From Leptotrichiaceae bacterium (GTDB lineage Bacteria; Fusobacteriota; Fusobacteriia; Fusobacteriales; Leptotrichiaceae): a stretch of DNA of 42,019 nucleotides. The translations under genes were made by a program, and so were the position numbers. The DNA lies in contig JAGOWQ010000012.1 in NCBI GenBank assembly GCA_018060185.1, forward strand, positions 1 through 42,019, given 5' to 3'. This document shows, piece by piece, positions 23,573 to 31,097 of the stretch (its first letter is position 1; every line of letters begins with the position of its first letter). The notes beneath the pieces are model-generated. The model searched no databases. It worked only from the letters and a program-made list of their open reading frames with translations, and was not told where the DNA came from.

Positions 23573-23905
23573 TTATTTATTTTTATTTCTTCCTGATTTA
23601 TTAGGTTTATCTGATTTTGTCAGTTCTTCTTTATTTTCTTCATCAGTCTCAACAGTATCCGTATCTTCCAAAGTTTCTGAAGATACTACTTCTTCAGCAG
23701 TGTCTTCTGTTTCTTTTGTCTCTTCTATTTCTTCTGTTTCTTCTGTTTCTTTTGTTTCTTTTGTTTCTTTTATTTCTTTTATTTCCTCTATAAGTCCTCT
23801 TTCCAAGCAGTTTTCAGCTACTGATTTTTCTAAAATGTCCACTTCCTGCCCAATTTCATAAGCCGTTCCTGAATAGATTAAAGCTTTTAACACTCTATAT
23901 TTCAT
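23573..23905 (-). CDS. small head protein with acidic Glu-Thr repeat tail
   Basis: 110 residues. A folded N-terminal piece (MKYRVLKALIYSGTAYEIGQ and on to about residue 42, DUF7210-like) is followed by about 50 residues of low-complexity KETEETEE-type repeat and a basic end (NKSGRNKNK). Encoded between capsid and head-tail joining genes. The repeats are made of six-base units (KET/EET) that could vary in number by slippage, as in phage linker proteins. Exact role unknown. Confidence 0.6.
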   Translation of the reverse strand: MKYRVLKALIYSGTAYEIGQEVDILEKSVAENCLERGLIEEIKEIKETKETKETEETEEIEETKETEDTAEEVVSSETLEDTDTVETDEENKEELTKSDKPNKSGRNKNK

Positions 23906-23916
23906 TTCAACACCTC

Positions 23917-24948
23917 CTATTTAACTTTTAAAACTTTCAAAGATTTAGTATTTACTGGAATAAGAACAGGTTTTGATATAGTTCTAATCGTAACAGTATC
24001 ATTTTCTTCACTCTCGTAAGTTCTTGGAATCATTTCTCCTCTTATAAGTCCATCTTTTATTGTACTTTCAGGAGCAAATTTAACCATGTTACCTTTAGGA
24101 GCTAGTAAAGCCGTGTATTCAGGTACTAATTCTTTTGTTTTTATCTCTCCATTACTATCTTTATAGTCGTAAAATTCTTGATATTCATAAATATCCAATC
24201 CCAGCGAAGTCAACGTTCCTATATAAATTACTCCATTAACATTTTCTATTTCAGGTTTAACTTGACCAACGTAATAATTTCTTAAATTCATTAGTTCTTT
24301 TACTTTTGAATTATTTTGAAATAAGTCAGAAGCTTTTGGGTCAAGTATGACAGCACTAGGTCTTGTCCCTCCTACTTTAGTTATTTCTCTTAATGCAGTT
24401 TTTAAATCATCAATTGGATTTGAATTTGGATTATCCCACGTCACAGCTACAGAAGTCACATGTTCTTTAGGATTTTTATCGTAAAATCCTACTTTATCTG
24501 TAATTCCTTCTCCTTCTATAGTCAAAGTTAAGTTATATAACACTTCAGCTGCCATAGATTCTAATCTTCTTGTTATTTGTTCAACCTGTTCAGATAATGT
24601 ATCTCCTATTTTCTTCCTTTTTTTATCTTCAGGACTTAAAGGATTGAAAGGATTTTCACCAGCTATTCTTTCAAATGCAAATTCATTTGCTTGGAAAGTT
24701 TTCTTAGGTGCTATTTTATGAGGTCTAAAATACTTCCCTGAAAATGTTTCTTTTGGCATTTCTTGTCCTGGTAAATATCTATTTACAAATGGAGCCATGT
24801 ATCTATGACCATTTTTGTATTCAATAAGTATTTCTTCCTTATCCTCAAAACTTTTATCTCCAAAAAATGTATTATATAAAAACGTTTTTGGTTTTGGCAT
24901 ATTATCCACTACTAAAAATAATGCTCTTAATGTTGTATCCAATATCAT
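23917..24948 (-). CDS. E_capsid: major capsid protein (lambda gpE-like)
   Basis: 343 residues: VDNMPKPKTFLYNTFFGDKS at the N-terminus, NRYLPGQEMPKETFSGKYFR, and KTFQANEFAFERIAGENPFN, with LVPEYTALLAPKGNMVKFAP and ENDTVTIRTISKPVLIPVNT in the C-terminal half. This is the lambda gpE family (HK97 fold). It follows protease and decoration genes as in lambda. The ATG shares one base with the previous stop. Confidence 0.9.
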   Translation of the reverse strand: MILDTTLRALFLVVDNMPKPKTFLYNTFFGDKSFEDKEEILIEYKNGHRYMAPFVNRYLPGQEMPKETFSGKYFRPHKIAPKKTFQANEFAFERIAGENPFNPLSPEDKKRKKIGDTLSEQVEQITRRLESMAAEVLYNLTLTIEGEGITDKVGFYDKNPKEHVTSVAVTWDNPNSNPIDDLKTALREITKVGGTRPSAVILDPKASDLFQNNSKVKELMNLRNYYVGQVKPEIENVNGVIYIGTLTSLGLDIYEYQEFYDYKDSNGEIKTKELVPEYTALLAPKGNMVKFAPESTIKDGLIRGEMIPRTYESEENDTVTIRTISKPVLIPVNTKSLKVLKVK

Positions 24949-25274
24949 TATGCTTTACCTCCTAAATTTCTTAAATATATATTTCTATCTGCACAAAGTT
25001 CTATTACTTTAGTTTTTGTTACTGAACCAAATTTCACTTTTTCAATATTAAATTCTCCTTCAGCATAAACAACTGTTTTTGTTGCTCCATTTGTTGCATC
25101 AGCTTCTTGTGCTACAATACCAAATACCTCTCCATTATCCGTTATTATTGCGCCTGTTTGATCTACAATATCTCCTCTTTCTACTTTTCCAGATTTGATT
25201 ATCAGTTCTAATGTAACCAAATCCTTATTTCCAACTATCAAATGATCTCCTTCTAACACATAATCCATTTTCAT
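24948..25274 (-). CDS. head decoration protein (lambda gpD-like)
   Basis: 108 residues: HLIVGNKDLVTLELIIKSGK, ERGDIVDQTGAIITDNGEVF, GIVAQEADATNGATKTVVYA, and a C-terminus ending in GEFNIEKVKFG and beyond. The pattern (low-charge beta-rich, decoration position between protease and capsid) matches lambda gpD-type decoration proteins that stabilise the expanded head. Confidence 0.8.
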   Translation of the reverse strand: MKMDYVLEGDHLIVGNKDLVTLELIIKSGKVERGDIVDQTGAIITDNGEVFGIVAQEADATNGATKTVVYAEGEFNIEKVKFGSVTKTKVIELCADRNIYLRNLGGKA

Positions 25275-26344
25275 TACTTTATACCTCCTTTAATCATAGA
25301 AACTATTTTTTCCGCCTCTTCCTTATCTTTTTCTTCTTGAGTTTTATTCATTCCACCAATAACAGTTCCTATAGGTGGATTTTGATTTCTGTAATCTTGC
25401 TTTTTTATTTGATGCTGATTAGATTCAGGATTTTGTTTTGATTTATTATTCAATTCTTTTACTAATTCAAGAGCTATATCATTAGCATTTTTAGGATTTT
25501 CAAATTTTGCTTTATTAACAAGTTCACTATCTACTCCTAGTTCTTCAAGCTCTTTAATTCTATTTCTTTCTTCACATTTTCCAAGTTCTTTTCCTTCATT
25601 TAAAATTTCATCATAAATATCAGAATATTTTTCTTTAAATTCTTCTTTGTTCAATATAATTTCCTCCTCAATTTTATTATTTATATTTTTGGCAAGTTTA
25701 TCTACCTTAAAATTGTTAAAACCTGCCATATTAAATACCATTCCATTTGACAAAACTTTATTATTTACAGTTTCAATATCTGTATTTTCTATAATTTCAT
25801 TAATAAAACCATATTCTTTAGCTTCATTAGCACTAAACCAACTTTCCTTATCCATTAATTCTGATAACTTTTCTTTATTTAATCCTGTTTTAGCTACATA
25901 AGTTTCCATAATGCTATTCTTTACTTTTGATAAAGTTTCTGCCATTTTTTCAAAATCTTTTTCATCTCCAATAGCAACAGTCCATGGATTATGAATCATA
26001 AACAAAGCATTTTTAGGCATTCTGACAATATCACATGCACTTGTAATAATTGTTGCTGCACTTGCTGCAATCCCATCAATATTTGCTATAACTTTTGCCT
26101 TATGACGTTTCAATGCATTGGATATAGCTATTGCAGAGGTTGTTCCTCCACCATTGGAATTTATATTAAGAATTATATTGTCAACGTCAAGACTATCAAG
26201 TTCATGCACTATTTCCCTTGATGAAATATCTTCCCAAAAACTATCTCCTATATCTCCATATAATATCAATTCAGCAGTCCTATTCTCATCATCAATTTTA
26301 AGATTCATTATTTTCGTTTTCTTCTCCATCTTCAATTGTTCCAC
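25274..26344 (-). CDS. prohead protease, ClpP-type (lambda gpC-like)
   Basis: 356 residues. ClpP-like domain (about 15-195): IILNINSNGGGTTSAIAISN, GIAASAATIITSA (Ser95 as nucleophile), FMIHNPW (His118) and LMDKESWF (Asp165 region). The C-terminal 130 residues are low complexity (Lys, Glu, Asn) and end in a scaffold-like region, as in gpC/Nu3. GTG 26344 is chosen, with AAAGGAG 9 bases upstream; a later ATG at 26308 is possible. It matures the procapsid. Confidence 0.85.
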   Translation of the reverse strand: MEQLKMEKKTKIMNLKIDDENRTAELILYGDIGDSFWEDISSREIVHELDSLDVDNIILNINSNGGGTTSAIAISNALKRHKAKVIANIDGIAASAATIITSACDIVRMPKNALFMIHNPWTVAIGDEKDFEKMAETLSKVKNSIMETYVAKTGLNKEKLSELMDKESWFSANEAKEYGFINEIIENTDIETVNNKVLSNGMVFNMAGFNNFKVDKLAKNINNKIEEEIILNKEEFKEKYSDIYDEILNEGKELGKCEERNRIKELEELGVDSELVNKAKFENPKNANDIALELVKELNNKSKQNPESNQHQIKKQDYRNQNPPIGTVIGGMNKTQEEKDKEEAEKIVSMIKGGIK

Positions 26345-27857
26345 TCAGTACTACTCCTTTCTTTTCTAGTATTTTATTTTCTCTTGATATAATTCTTACA
26401 TTCTGTTCAAAATCACCTCCATTCAATTCTGCAACTTCTTTAGTTCTTGTTGAAAGTCCATTATTTATTTTAACCACAGATGCTTTAGCTTCTTTGAGAG
26501 GATCTATCTGTCCTTGTGATGGACCATTCCAAATAGCTTTTGAGTAAGCTTTTCTAATAAGTATATCCTCATAAAATCTTGGAATTTCAATCCTTTTTAA
26601 ATATATAGATTCCTTAAGCCACTCCTCATATACCACTCTACAAAAATTTCTAGCTAACCATTCTCTTCGTTTCCTAAAATGTTTCCAAGCTTCTAAAAGT
26701 GCAGCCCTACTAGCGGAATAACTACTAGTAAAATGCATTACAAGTAATTCATACGGAACACCCAAGCTACTACCTATTTGTCTTAATATAGCTGTCATAA
26801 ATGGATCAAATTGAGCATTTGGTCTAGAAGGATTTACTGAATTAGCTTTTTCTCCAGGATTAAGTTCAACAATAGCACCATTCCCTAACTCTAAATTTGA
26901 ACCTGTTTGATCAACTTTTTCACTTTCATCTATATTGCTTAGTTCTCCTAAACTTGCCTGTTCAATCCCATCTGTTTCAATAAAAATTGTCAGCATACTG
27001 CTAATTACCGCACTCATAAGTTCTGCATTTGTATACCTATCAAGTTGTTTTATACTCTCCATTACTGGAGATAAAACCGGAACCCCCCTAACTTGATTGG
27101 GTCTTTCTAACAAAGCTAGATGTATTATATTTAATTGACCATCATTACCATAAACACTAATATATTTATAATCATTCCCTGTATTATCATCGTTTGGATG
27201 TTTATCCAAAATATAATATCCCTCAATTCTTCCATTTTTATCAATCTGAACACCTTCAACAACACTTTTATCATTCCTTTTATCACTTGGTGTTACTATT
27301 CTGTCTGGTTCAATGACTTCTAATTTTAATTGATAAGGTATGTCTGGAGTTTCAAAATAACACAAGTGAATCAAACATTCCCCATTCAACAGAGTTGTTA
27401 AAAATACTAAATCTTGAATTCCATAAAAATCTAACAAACCTGTTCTTTCTATTTTATAATCAGCCCATAAATCAAATTCATTCTCTATCCTACTTTCAAG
27501 TATTTCTATTTCTACATCTTCTGTTCCTAGTATTCCTACATCAATAGTGGATTTTAATTTAAGACCTGCTCCAATCACATTAGTTTGCATTGTTTGAAGA
27601 GCACCTCTTGCAATAGCACCTCCCATATACAAATCCCTAGAACGTTCAACGAGCTTATTTCTATGATCATAAATATCTGTTTTTGGACCTCCTAAACTTG
27701 TAATCCATCCACGAAATGATTTCTTTCTTGTACTCGCTCCATGATCTCCATATCCTTTATTTAATATTTCTCTTATTTCAAGTGCCTTTCTTGCTTTTTC
27801 TCTTTCAACAGCTTTAATAGGATTAAAATAAGCTAACCCTTTATCAATGAAATTCAT
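26298..27857 (-). CDS. portal protein (lambda gpB-like)
   Basis: 519 residues, phage portal lambda family: RNKLVERSRDLYMGGAIARG, ALQTMQTNVIGAGLKLKSTI, the STNGECLIH-like LLNGECLIHLCYFETPDIPY region (about 165-184) and YELLVMHFTSSYSASRAALL at about 375. It forms the dodecameric ring through which DNA enters. AGGAGGTGAG precedes the ATG; ends in an Asn/Glu-rich tail overlapping the protease. Confidence 0.9.
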   Translation of the reverse strand: MNFIDKGLAYFNPIKAVEREKARKALEIREILNKGYGDHGASTRKKSFRGWITSLGGPKTDIYDHRNKLVERSRDLYMGGAIARGALQTMQTNVIGAGLKLKSTIDVGILGTEDVEIEILESRIENEFDLWADYKIERTGLLDFYGIQDLVFLTTLLNGECLIHLCYFETPDIPYQLKLEVIEPDRIVTPSDKRNDKSVVEGVQIDKNGRIEGYYILDKHPNDDNTGNDYKYISVYGNDGQLNIIHLALLERPNQVRGVPVLSPVMESIKQLDRYTNAELMSAVISSMLTIFIETDGIEQASLGELSNIDESEKVDQTGSNLELGNGAIVELNPGEKANSVNPSRPNAQFDPFMTAILRQIGSSLGVPYELLVMHFTSSYSASRAALLEAWKHFRKRREWLARNFCRVVYEEWLKESIYLKRIEIPRFYEDILIRKAYSKAIWNGPSQGQIDPLKEAKASVVKINNGLSTRTKEVAELNGGDFEQNVRIISRENKILEKKGVVLSGTIEDGEENENNES

Positions 27858-27867
27858 TTCTCACCTC

Positions 27868-28086
27868 CTATAAATCACGAGGAATAAAACCTCTTATTTT
27901 CCTCCTCTTTCCTCCGTTTTCTAAATCTTTAAGTTTCTGTTCCCAATCAGCTCTCGCTTTCCTAATTTCACTCAAATTTTCTCTTTCTAATTCTCTAGTT
28001 CCTATCCTATATCTTTTCCCAGTTAAAACAGCTTTTTCTGCTTCTATATAAAGATTTATCATCCCTAATATTTCATCTCTTGTCAT
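27868..28086 (-). CDS. head-tail joining protein W-like
   Basis: 72 residues, charged helix (INLYIEAEKAVLTGKRYRIG, then RELERENLSEIRKARADWEQ). Size and location (between terminase and portal) match lambda gpW or DUF6148-type head completion proteins. The start is 1 base before the end of the terminase gene region, implying a coupled set. Confidence 0.75.
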   Translation of the reverse strand: MTRDEILGMINLYIEAEKAVLTGKRYRIGTRELERENLSEIRKARADWEQKLKDLENGGKRRKIRGFIPRDL

Positions 28087-28087
28087 A

Positions 28088-29896
28088 TTAAATTCCTTTC
28101 GATAATATTCTTCTTTTTTGTGTTTTAGGTTTATCCAATGTTTCTATTTTTTTTAAACTATACTTAATATTTAAATCAGGATTAGATATTAATAATGCTG
28201 CATAGGCATAATTCCTTATATCTAATGGTTCATTTCTTTTAGTACCTATACTTTTCCATACAGTTTTTCTAACACCTTTTTCCCATATAGTAGTTTTTAC
28301 TTCTGATGTTAGTCCTTTAAAATAAACTTCATCGTATCCACGTTCAGGACTATCAGGATAATGCATATATTTAGATCCTGGTAAATCTATTTTTAACCTT
28401 GATAAAATCGTCTCTTTCCCTGTATTTACTCCTATTGTGAATAAACTTATCTGCATTCTATTAGTCCTAGTTGGTTTTGATATAAATGATTTACCGTCCC
28501 CTCCTTGACCTTTTATCCCAAAAATTCTCTTTATTTCCCTTGGTTTAACATACTGATAGACTTCTTGTGTAAAATGCCCTCCTGTATCTATACAAGTACA
28601 TATAATTTTTATTTTTTCTCCATTTTTATATGAAAACTCACTATCTAAAAATCTATCTAACTGATTCCATACATAATTTTCTCCAGGACTACCCATAAAC
28701 ACCTTATAATAAATTCCCCAGGATTCTTCGCCAATCCCCCATCCAACAACCTCAACTTCTAAACGATCATCTTGTACATCAACCCCTGCTGTTAAAACAG
28801 TAACTCCATCAGGTATCTCACATCCATAATGTTCTCTTCTTTTTTCAAGATTTTCAAAACTTATTTTTTCTATGCGTTCTTCCCAAGTTTCTCCCAGCGT
28901 AGTATTAGTAAATACTTTCATTAATTGAACATCACCTATAGCTTCCTTAAACTTTTTAATAATACTTCGCCAATTTGAAAATGGACTATATAATTCATTA
29001 ATGTGAAATCCTCTAACCAATTCATTATCTATTTCTCTATTTCCAATTATCCATTGACCTTCTTTCATGTTCTTTTTCCATTCATACTCTGTAGAAATAT
29101 CCAAACAATCTTGGCATTTATGTCCTATAGTTTCAAAAATTATGTTTCTCCATTCTAATTTTTGTAAAGTTCCACATTTAGGACATGGAATATAATATTC
29201 TTCTCTTGTACTATTTTCGTATTCTTGCTCTATCCTACTTTCTCCTTTTATAGTTGGGGTACTCGTCAATACTATTTTTTTATTCCAAAATGTTTTAGTT
29301 CTTTCTATAGCTAAATTTAATGGGTCACCTTCTCCTTTTACATCAATAGGAAATCTATCAATCTCATCAGCAAGTAAAACTCTTATTGGTCTACTAGATA
29401 ACTCTGTAGCAGAATTACTTCCTGTTAAAACAATATATCCTCCTGAAAATTCCTTTTGGGTCTTAGTATCTCTTGATTTTTCATTCTCTATTATTTTATT
29501 CTTTAACTGTGCTGTACTGTTTATCATGTCACTAAGTCTCGTTGTAGAAAAATCTTCTGCCAATTTTAGAGTAGGCATGAGATACATTATTGGAGCTGGG
29601 TCGTAGTCTGCGTAATAACCAAATGTATTTAGTAAAATTTCAGTTTTTGAAAGCTGTGCTCCGTACATCATAACTATCTTTTCAGTTCTTTTATCTGATA
29701 TAGCTTTCATCACTTCCCTTTGATATGGAACTCTATCTGTATTCCATTTTCCAGGTTCGGCAGAGCTTTTAGAAGTTAAATTTCTATACTTGTCTGCCCA
29801 AGTATCTATTGTTAATTTTGGTGGTGGTTTTAAAATAGATATTATATTTTTAAATAATTTATTAGCTCTTTTTAGGTCTTCCTCGTTTCTTTTCAT
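28088..29896 (-). CDS. A: large terminase subunit (lambda gpA-like)
   Basis: 602 residues of the GpA family. ATPase part: MMYGAQLSKTE (about 76-86) in place of Walker A, VLLADEIDRFP (about 173-183) as Walker B. A zinc-knuckle-like CPKCGTLQKLEW...CQDC lies near 235-262. Nuclease part: TAGVDVQDDRLEVEVVGWGI near 370, with further acidic positions (CIDTGGHFT near 441). Cuts DNA at cos and pumps it into the head. Overlaps the small subunit by 35 bases. Confidence 0.9.
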   Translation of the reverse strand: MKRNEEDLKRANKLFKNIISILKPPPKLTIDTWADKYRNLTSKSSAEPGKWNTDRVPYQREVMKAISDKRTEKIVMMYGAQLSKTEILLNTFGYYADYDPAPIMYLMPTLKLAEDFSTTRLSDMINSTAQLKNKIIENEKSRDTKTQKEFSGGYIVLTGSNSATELSSRPIRVLLADEIDRFPIDVKGEGDPLNLAIERTKTFWNKKIVLTSTPTIKGESRIEQEYENSTREEYYIPCPKCGTLQKLEWRNIIFETIGHKCQDCLDISTEYEWKKNMKEGQWIIGNREIDNELVRGFHINELYSPFSNWRSIIKKFKEAIGDVQLMKVFTNTTLGETWEERIEKISFENLEKRREHYGCEIPDGVTVLTAGVDVQDDRLEVEVVGWGIGEESWGIYYKVFMGSPGENYVWNQLDRFLDSEFSYKNGEKIKIICTCIDTGGHFTQEVYQYVKPREIKRIFGIKGQGGDGKSFISKPTRTNRMQISLFTIGVNTGKETILSRLKIDLPGSKYMHYPDSPERGYDEVYFKGLTSEVKTTIWEKGVRKTVWKSIGTKRNEPLDIRNYAYAALLISNPDLNIKYSLKKIETLDKPKTQKRRILSKGI

Positions 29897-30449
29897 TTTT
29901 ACTTTCCTTTTTTATTTTTTTTATTGAGATTAATTCTTCATCTTCTAATTCATCAATATAATTTTTATTTTTAAATAATTCAGGACTATATTCACTTAAT
30001 TCAACCAAAGAGTCTGATATAGATTCTTGTATAATATCTTGTATTTCACCAAGTGTTTCTATACCAATTAACATAGGTGCAAGCTTATTTGGTATTGATA
30101 GTAATTTCCCTTTAATTCCAAGTAACATGCTTGTCATTACTTCTTCAATAATTATCGCCGAATGTAGTTGATTTTTTAGCTCAGCTATTTTTAAACTTTT
30201 AAGTTCTATATCTCTTTTATTTTTAGTGATTTCTGTTTTAATTTTTTCATCTTTTAAATCAACATCTCCTGAATTAACAGTTTTTAAATATTCAATATAA
30301 CTTAAAGTACTTTCCAATAATAAATATTTTCCTTGTCCGTTTTTTTTTACTATATTTTCTTCTGATAATCGCCTAATGTGACGTTCACTTAAGCCCAGTA
30401 ATTTAGCTAGTTCTACCCCTTTTATAATTTGATTTTCTTTTACTGTCAT
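29862..30449 (-). CDS. small terminase subunit (lambda Nu1-like)
   Basis: 195 residues: GVELAKLLGLSERHIRRLSE ENIVKKNGQGKY is the winged-helix start of Nu1-type packaging proteins (about 10-40). The middle is coiled coil (KTEITKNKRDIELKSLKIAE) and the C-terminus is basic (KKSKNEKKRGRPKKS). It recognises the packaging site, which in lambda lies just upstream of its own gene; here a GC-rich segment lies about 55-80 bases upstream. GGAGGTGTAA before the ATG. Confidence 0.85.
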   Translation of the reverse strand: MTVKENQIIKGVELAKLLGLSERHIRRLSEENIVKKNGQGKYLLLESTLSYIEYLKTVNSGDVDLKDEKIKTEITKNKRDIELKSLKIAELKNQLHSAIIIEEVMTSMLLGIKGKLLSIPNKLAPMLIGIETLGEIQDIIQESISDSLVELSEYSPELFKNKNYIDELEDEELISIKKIKKESKNEKKRGRPKKS

Positions 30450-30495
30450 TTACACCTCCTTCGGACAGGACATGAAGTTAAAATTTTTTAATATC

Positions 30496-30552
30496 CGAAT
30501 ACAACTCGGGCTTCGCCAGACCCGCAAGCCATTTTATTCCCCCACAGTACCT
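30496..30552. other. candidate cos (packaging) site
   Basis: A GC-rich island directly upstream of the small terminase gene. A 26-base core (30505-30530) is about 73 percent G+C against roughly a quarter in the window, and it holds short inverted pieces (CGGG / CCCG, GGC / GCC). In lambda-type phages cos lies at exactly this place. The exact cut cannot be read from sequence. Confidence 0.4.
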
Positions 30553-30568
30553 TTTTTAAATAAAAAAT

Positions 30569-30631
30569 GGAGAACTAACATAAACAAACTACAAATATGA
30601 TTACTTGTAATCTAGTTTATATTAGCTCTCC
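30569..30631 (-). terminator. 63-base imperfect hairpin between 57-aa gene and terminase
   Basis: 16-base arms with two symmetric mismatches (GGAGA.CTAA.ATAAAC paired with GTTTAT.TTAG.TCTCC), and a nested perfect stem GATTAC-TT-GTAATC inside the loop. On the minus strand it is followed by ATTTTTTATTT, so it can act as a terminator or attenuator ahead of the late genes. It could also be part of the packaging region. Confidence 0.55.
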
Positions 30632-30672
30632 ACCCTCTCGTGTTAAGTCACTATTTTTTTATTTATTAAATT

Positions 30673-30846
30673 TTATAGATATCCATTTTCTTCTAAATAT
30701 TTATCATCTATCCTTACATTCTGGATAATTTTAACATTTACAATATTACCATCTTGAATGTCTGTCTCTATTTTAGCATAATGATATTTATCAATTAAAT
30801 CTAAATAGGCCCTTTTTTTTAGTATAACGTTTTCTTTAATAGTCAT
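30673..30846 (-). CDS. small phage protein between cargo and packaging genes
   Basis: 57 residues from ATG 30846 (GGGAGGT 8-9 bases upstream; the longer start at 30888 has none). MTIKENVILKKRAYLDLIDK starts it, followed by a beta-like KIETDIQDGNIVNVKIIQNV. The N-terminal helix-turn pattern could bind DNA, perhaps a late regulator, but no family is recognised. It has its own promoter. Confidence 0.55.
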   Translation of the reverse strand: MTIKENVILKKRAYLDLIDKYHYAKIETDIQDGNIVNVKIIQNVRIDDKYLEENGYL

Positions 30847-30878
30847 GCAGCTCAACCTCCCACACTTGTATAATATTA

Positions 30879-30907
30879 TATATACCATAAAAATTAATTA
30901 TAGTCAA
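30879..30907 (-). promoter_or_regulatory. promoter upstream of the 57-aa gene (possible late promoter)
   Basis: Minus strand: -35 TTGACT (30902-30907), 17-base spacer, -10 TATATA (30879-30884). Lies before the small gene that leads into the packaging, head and tail genes. Confidence 0.6.
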
Positions 30908-31060
30908 AAGAAAATATTTAAAATTATATTTTAAATACATTATTTATAAGTATTTTCTCGCATTTTATTTATATCTATATATTCCTCTTATTTTAATTAT
31001 TTCATTATATCTTCCGATATTTTTTTAAATTATCAATTTTTTCCATCTTATAATATGAAA

Positions 31061-31081
31061 ACCAAGTCTTTTAATCTTGGT
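31061..31081. terminator. terminator after the KAP gene
   Basis: 6-bp stem ACCAAG / CTTGGT with a 9-base loop, close to the KAP stop codon. T-rich on the minus strand (TTTTC) and strongly so on the plus strand (CTTTATTTTTTT). Confidence 0.5.
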
Positions 31082-31097
31082 CTTTATTTTTTTAGAA

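Noticed and set aside
23700..23800. KETEETEE-type repeat as a CRISPR-like or regulatory array
   Set aside because: It is a coding low-complexity stretch made of six-base units with no spacers; best read as a protein linker.
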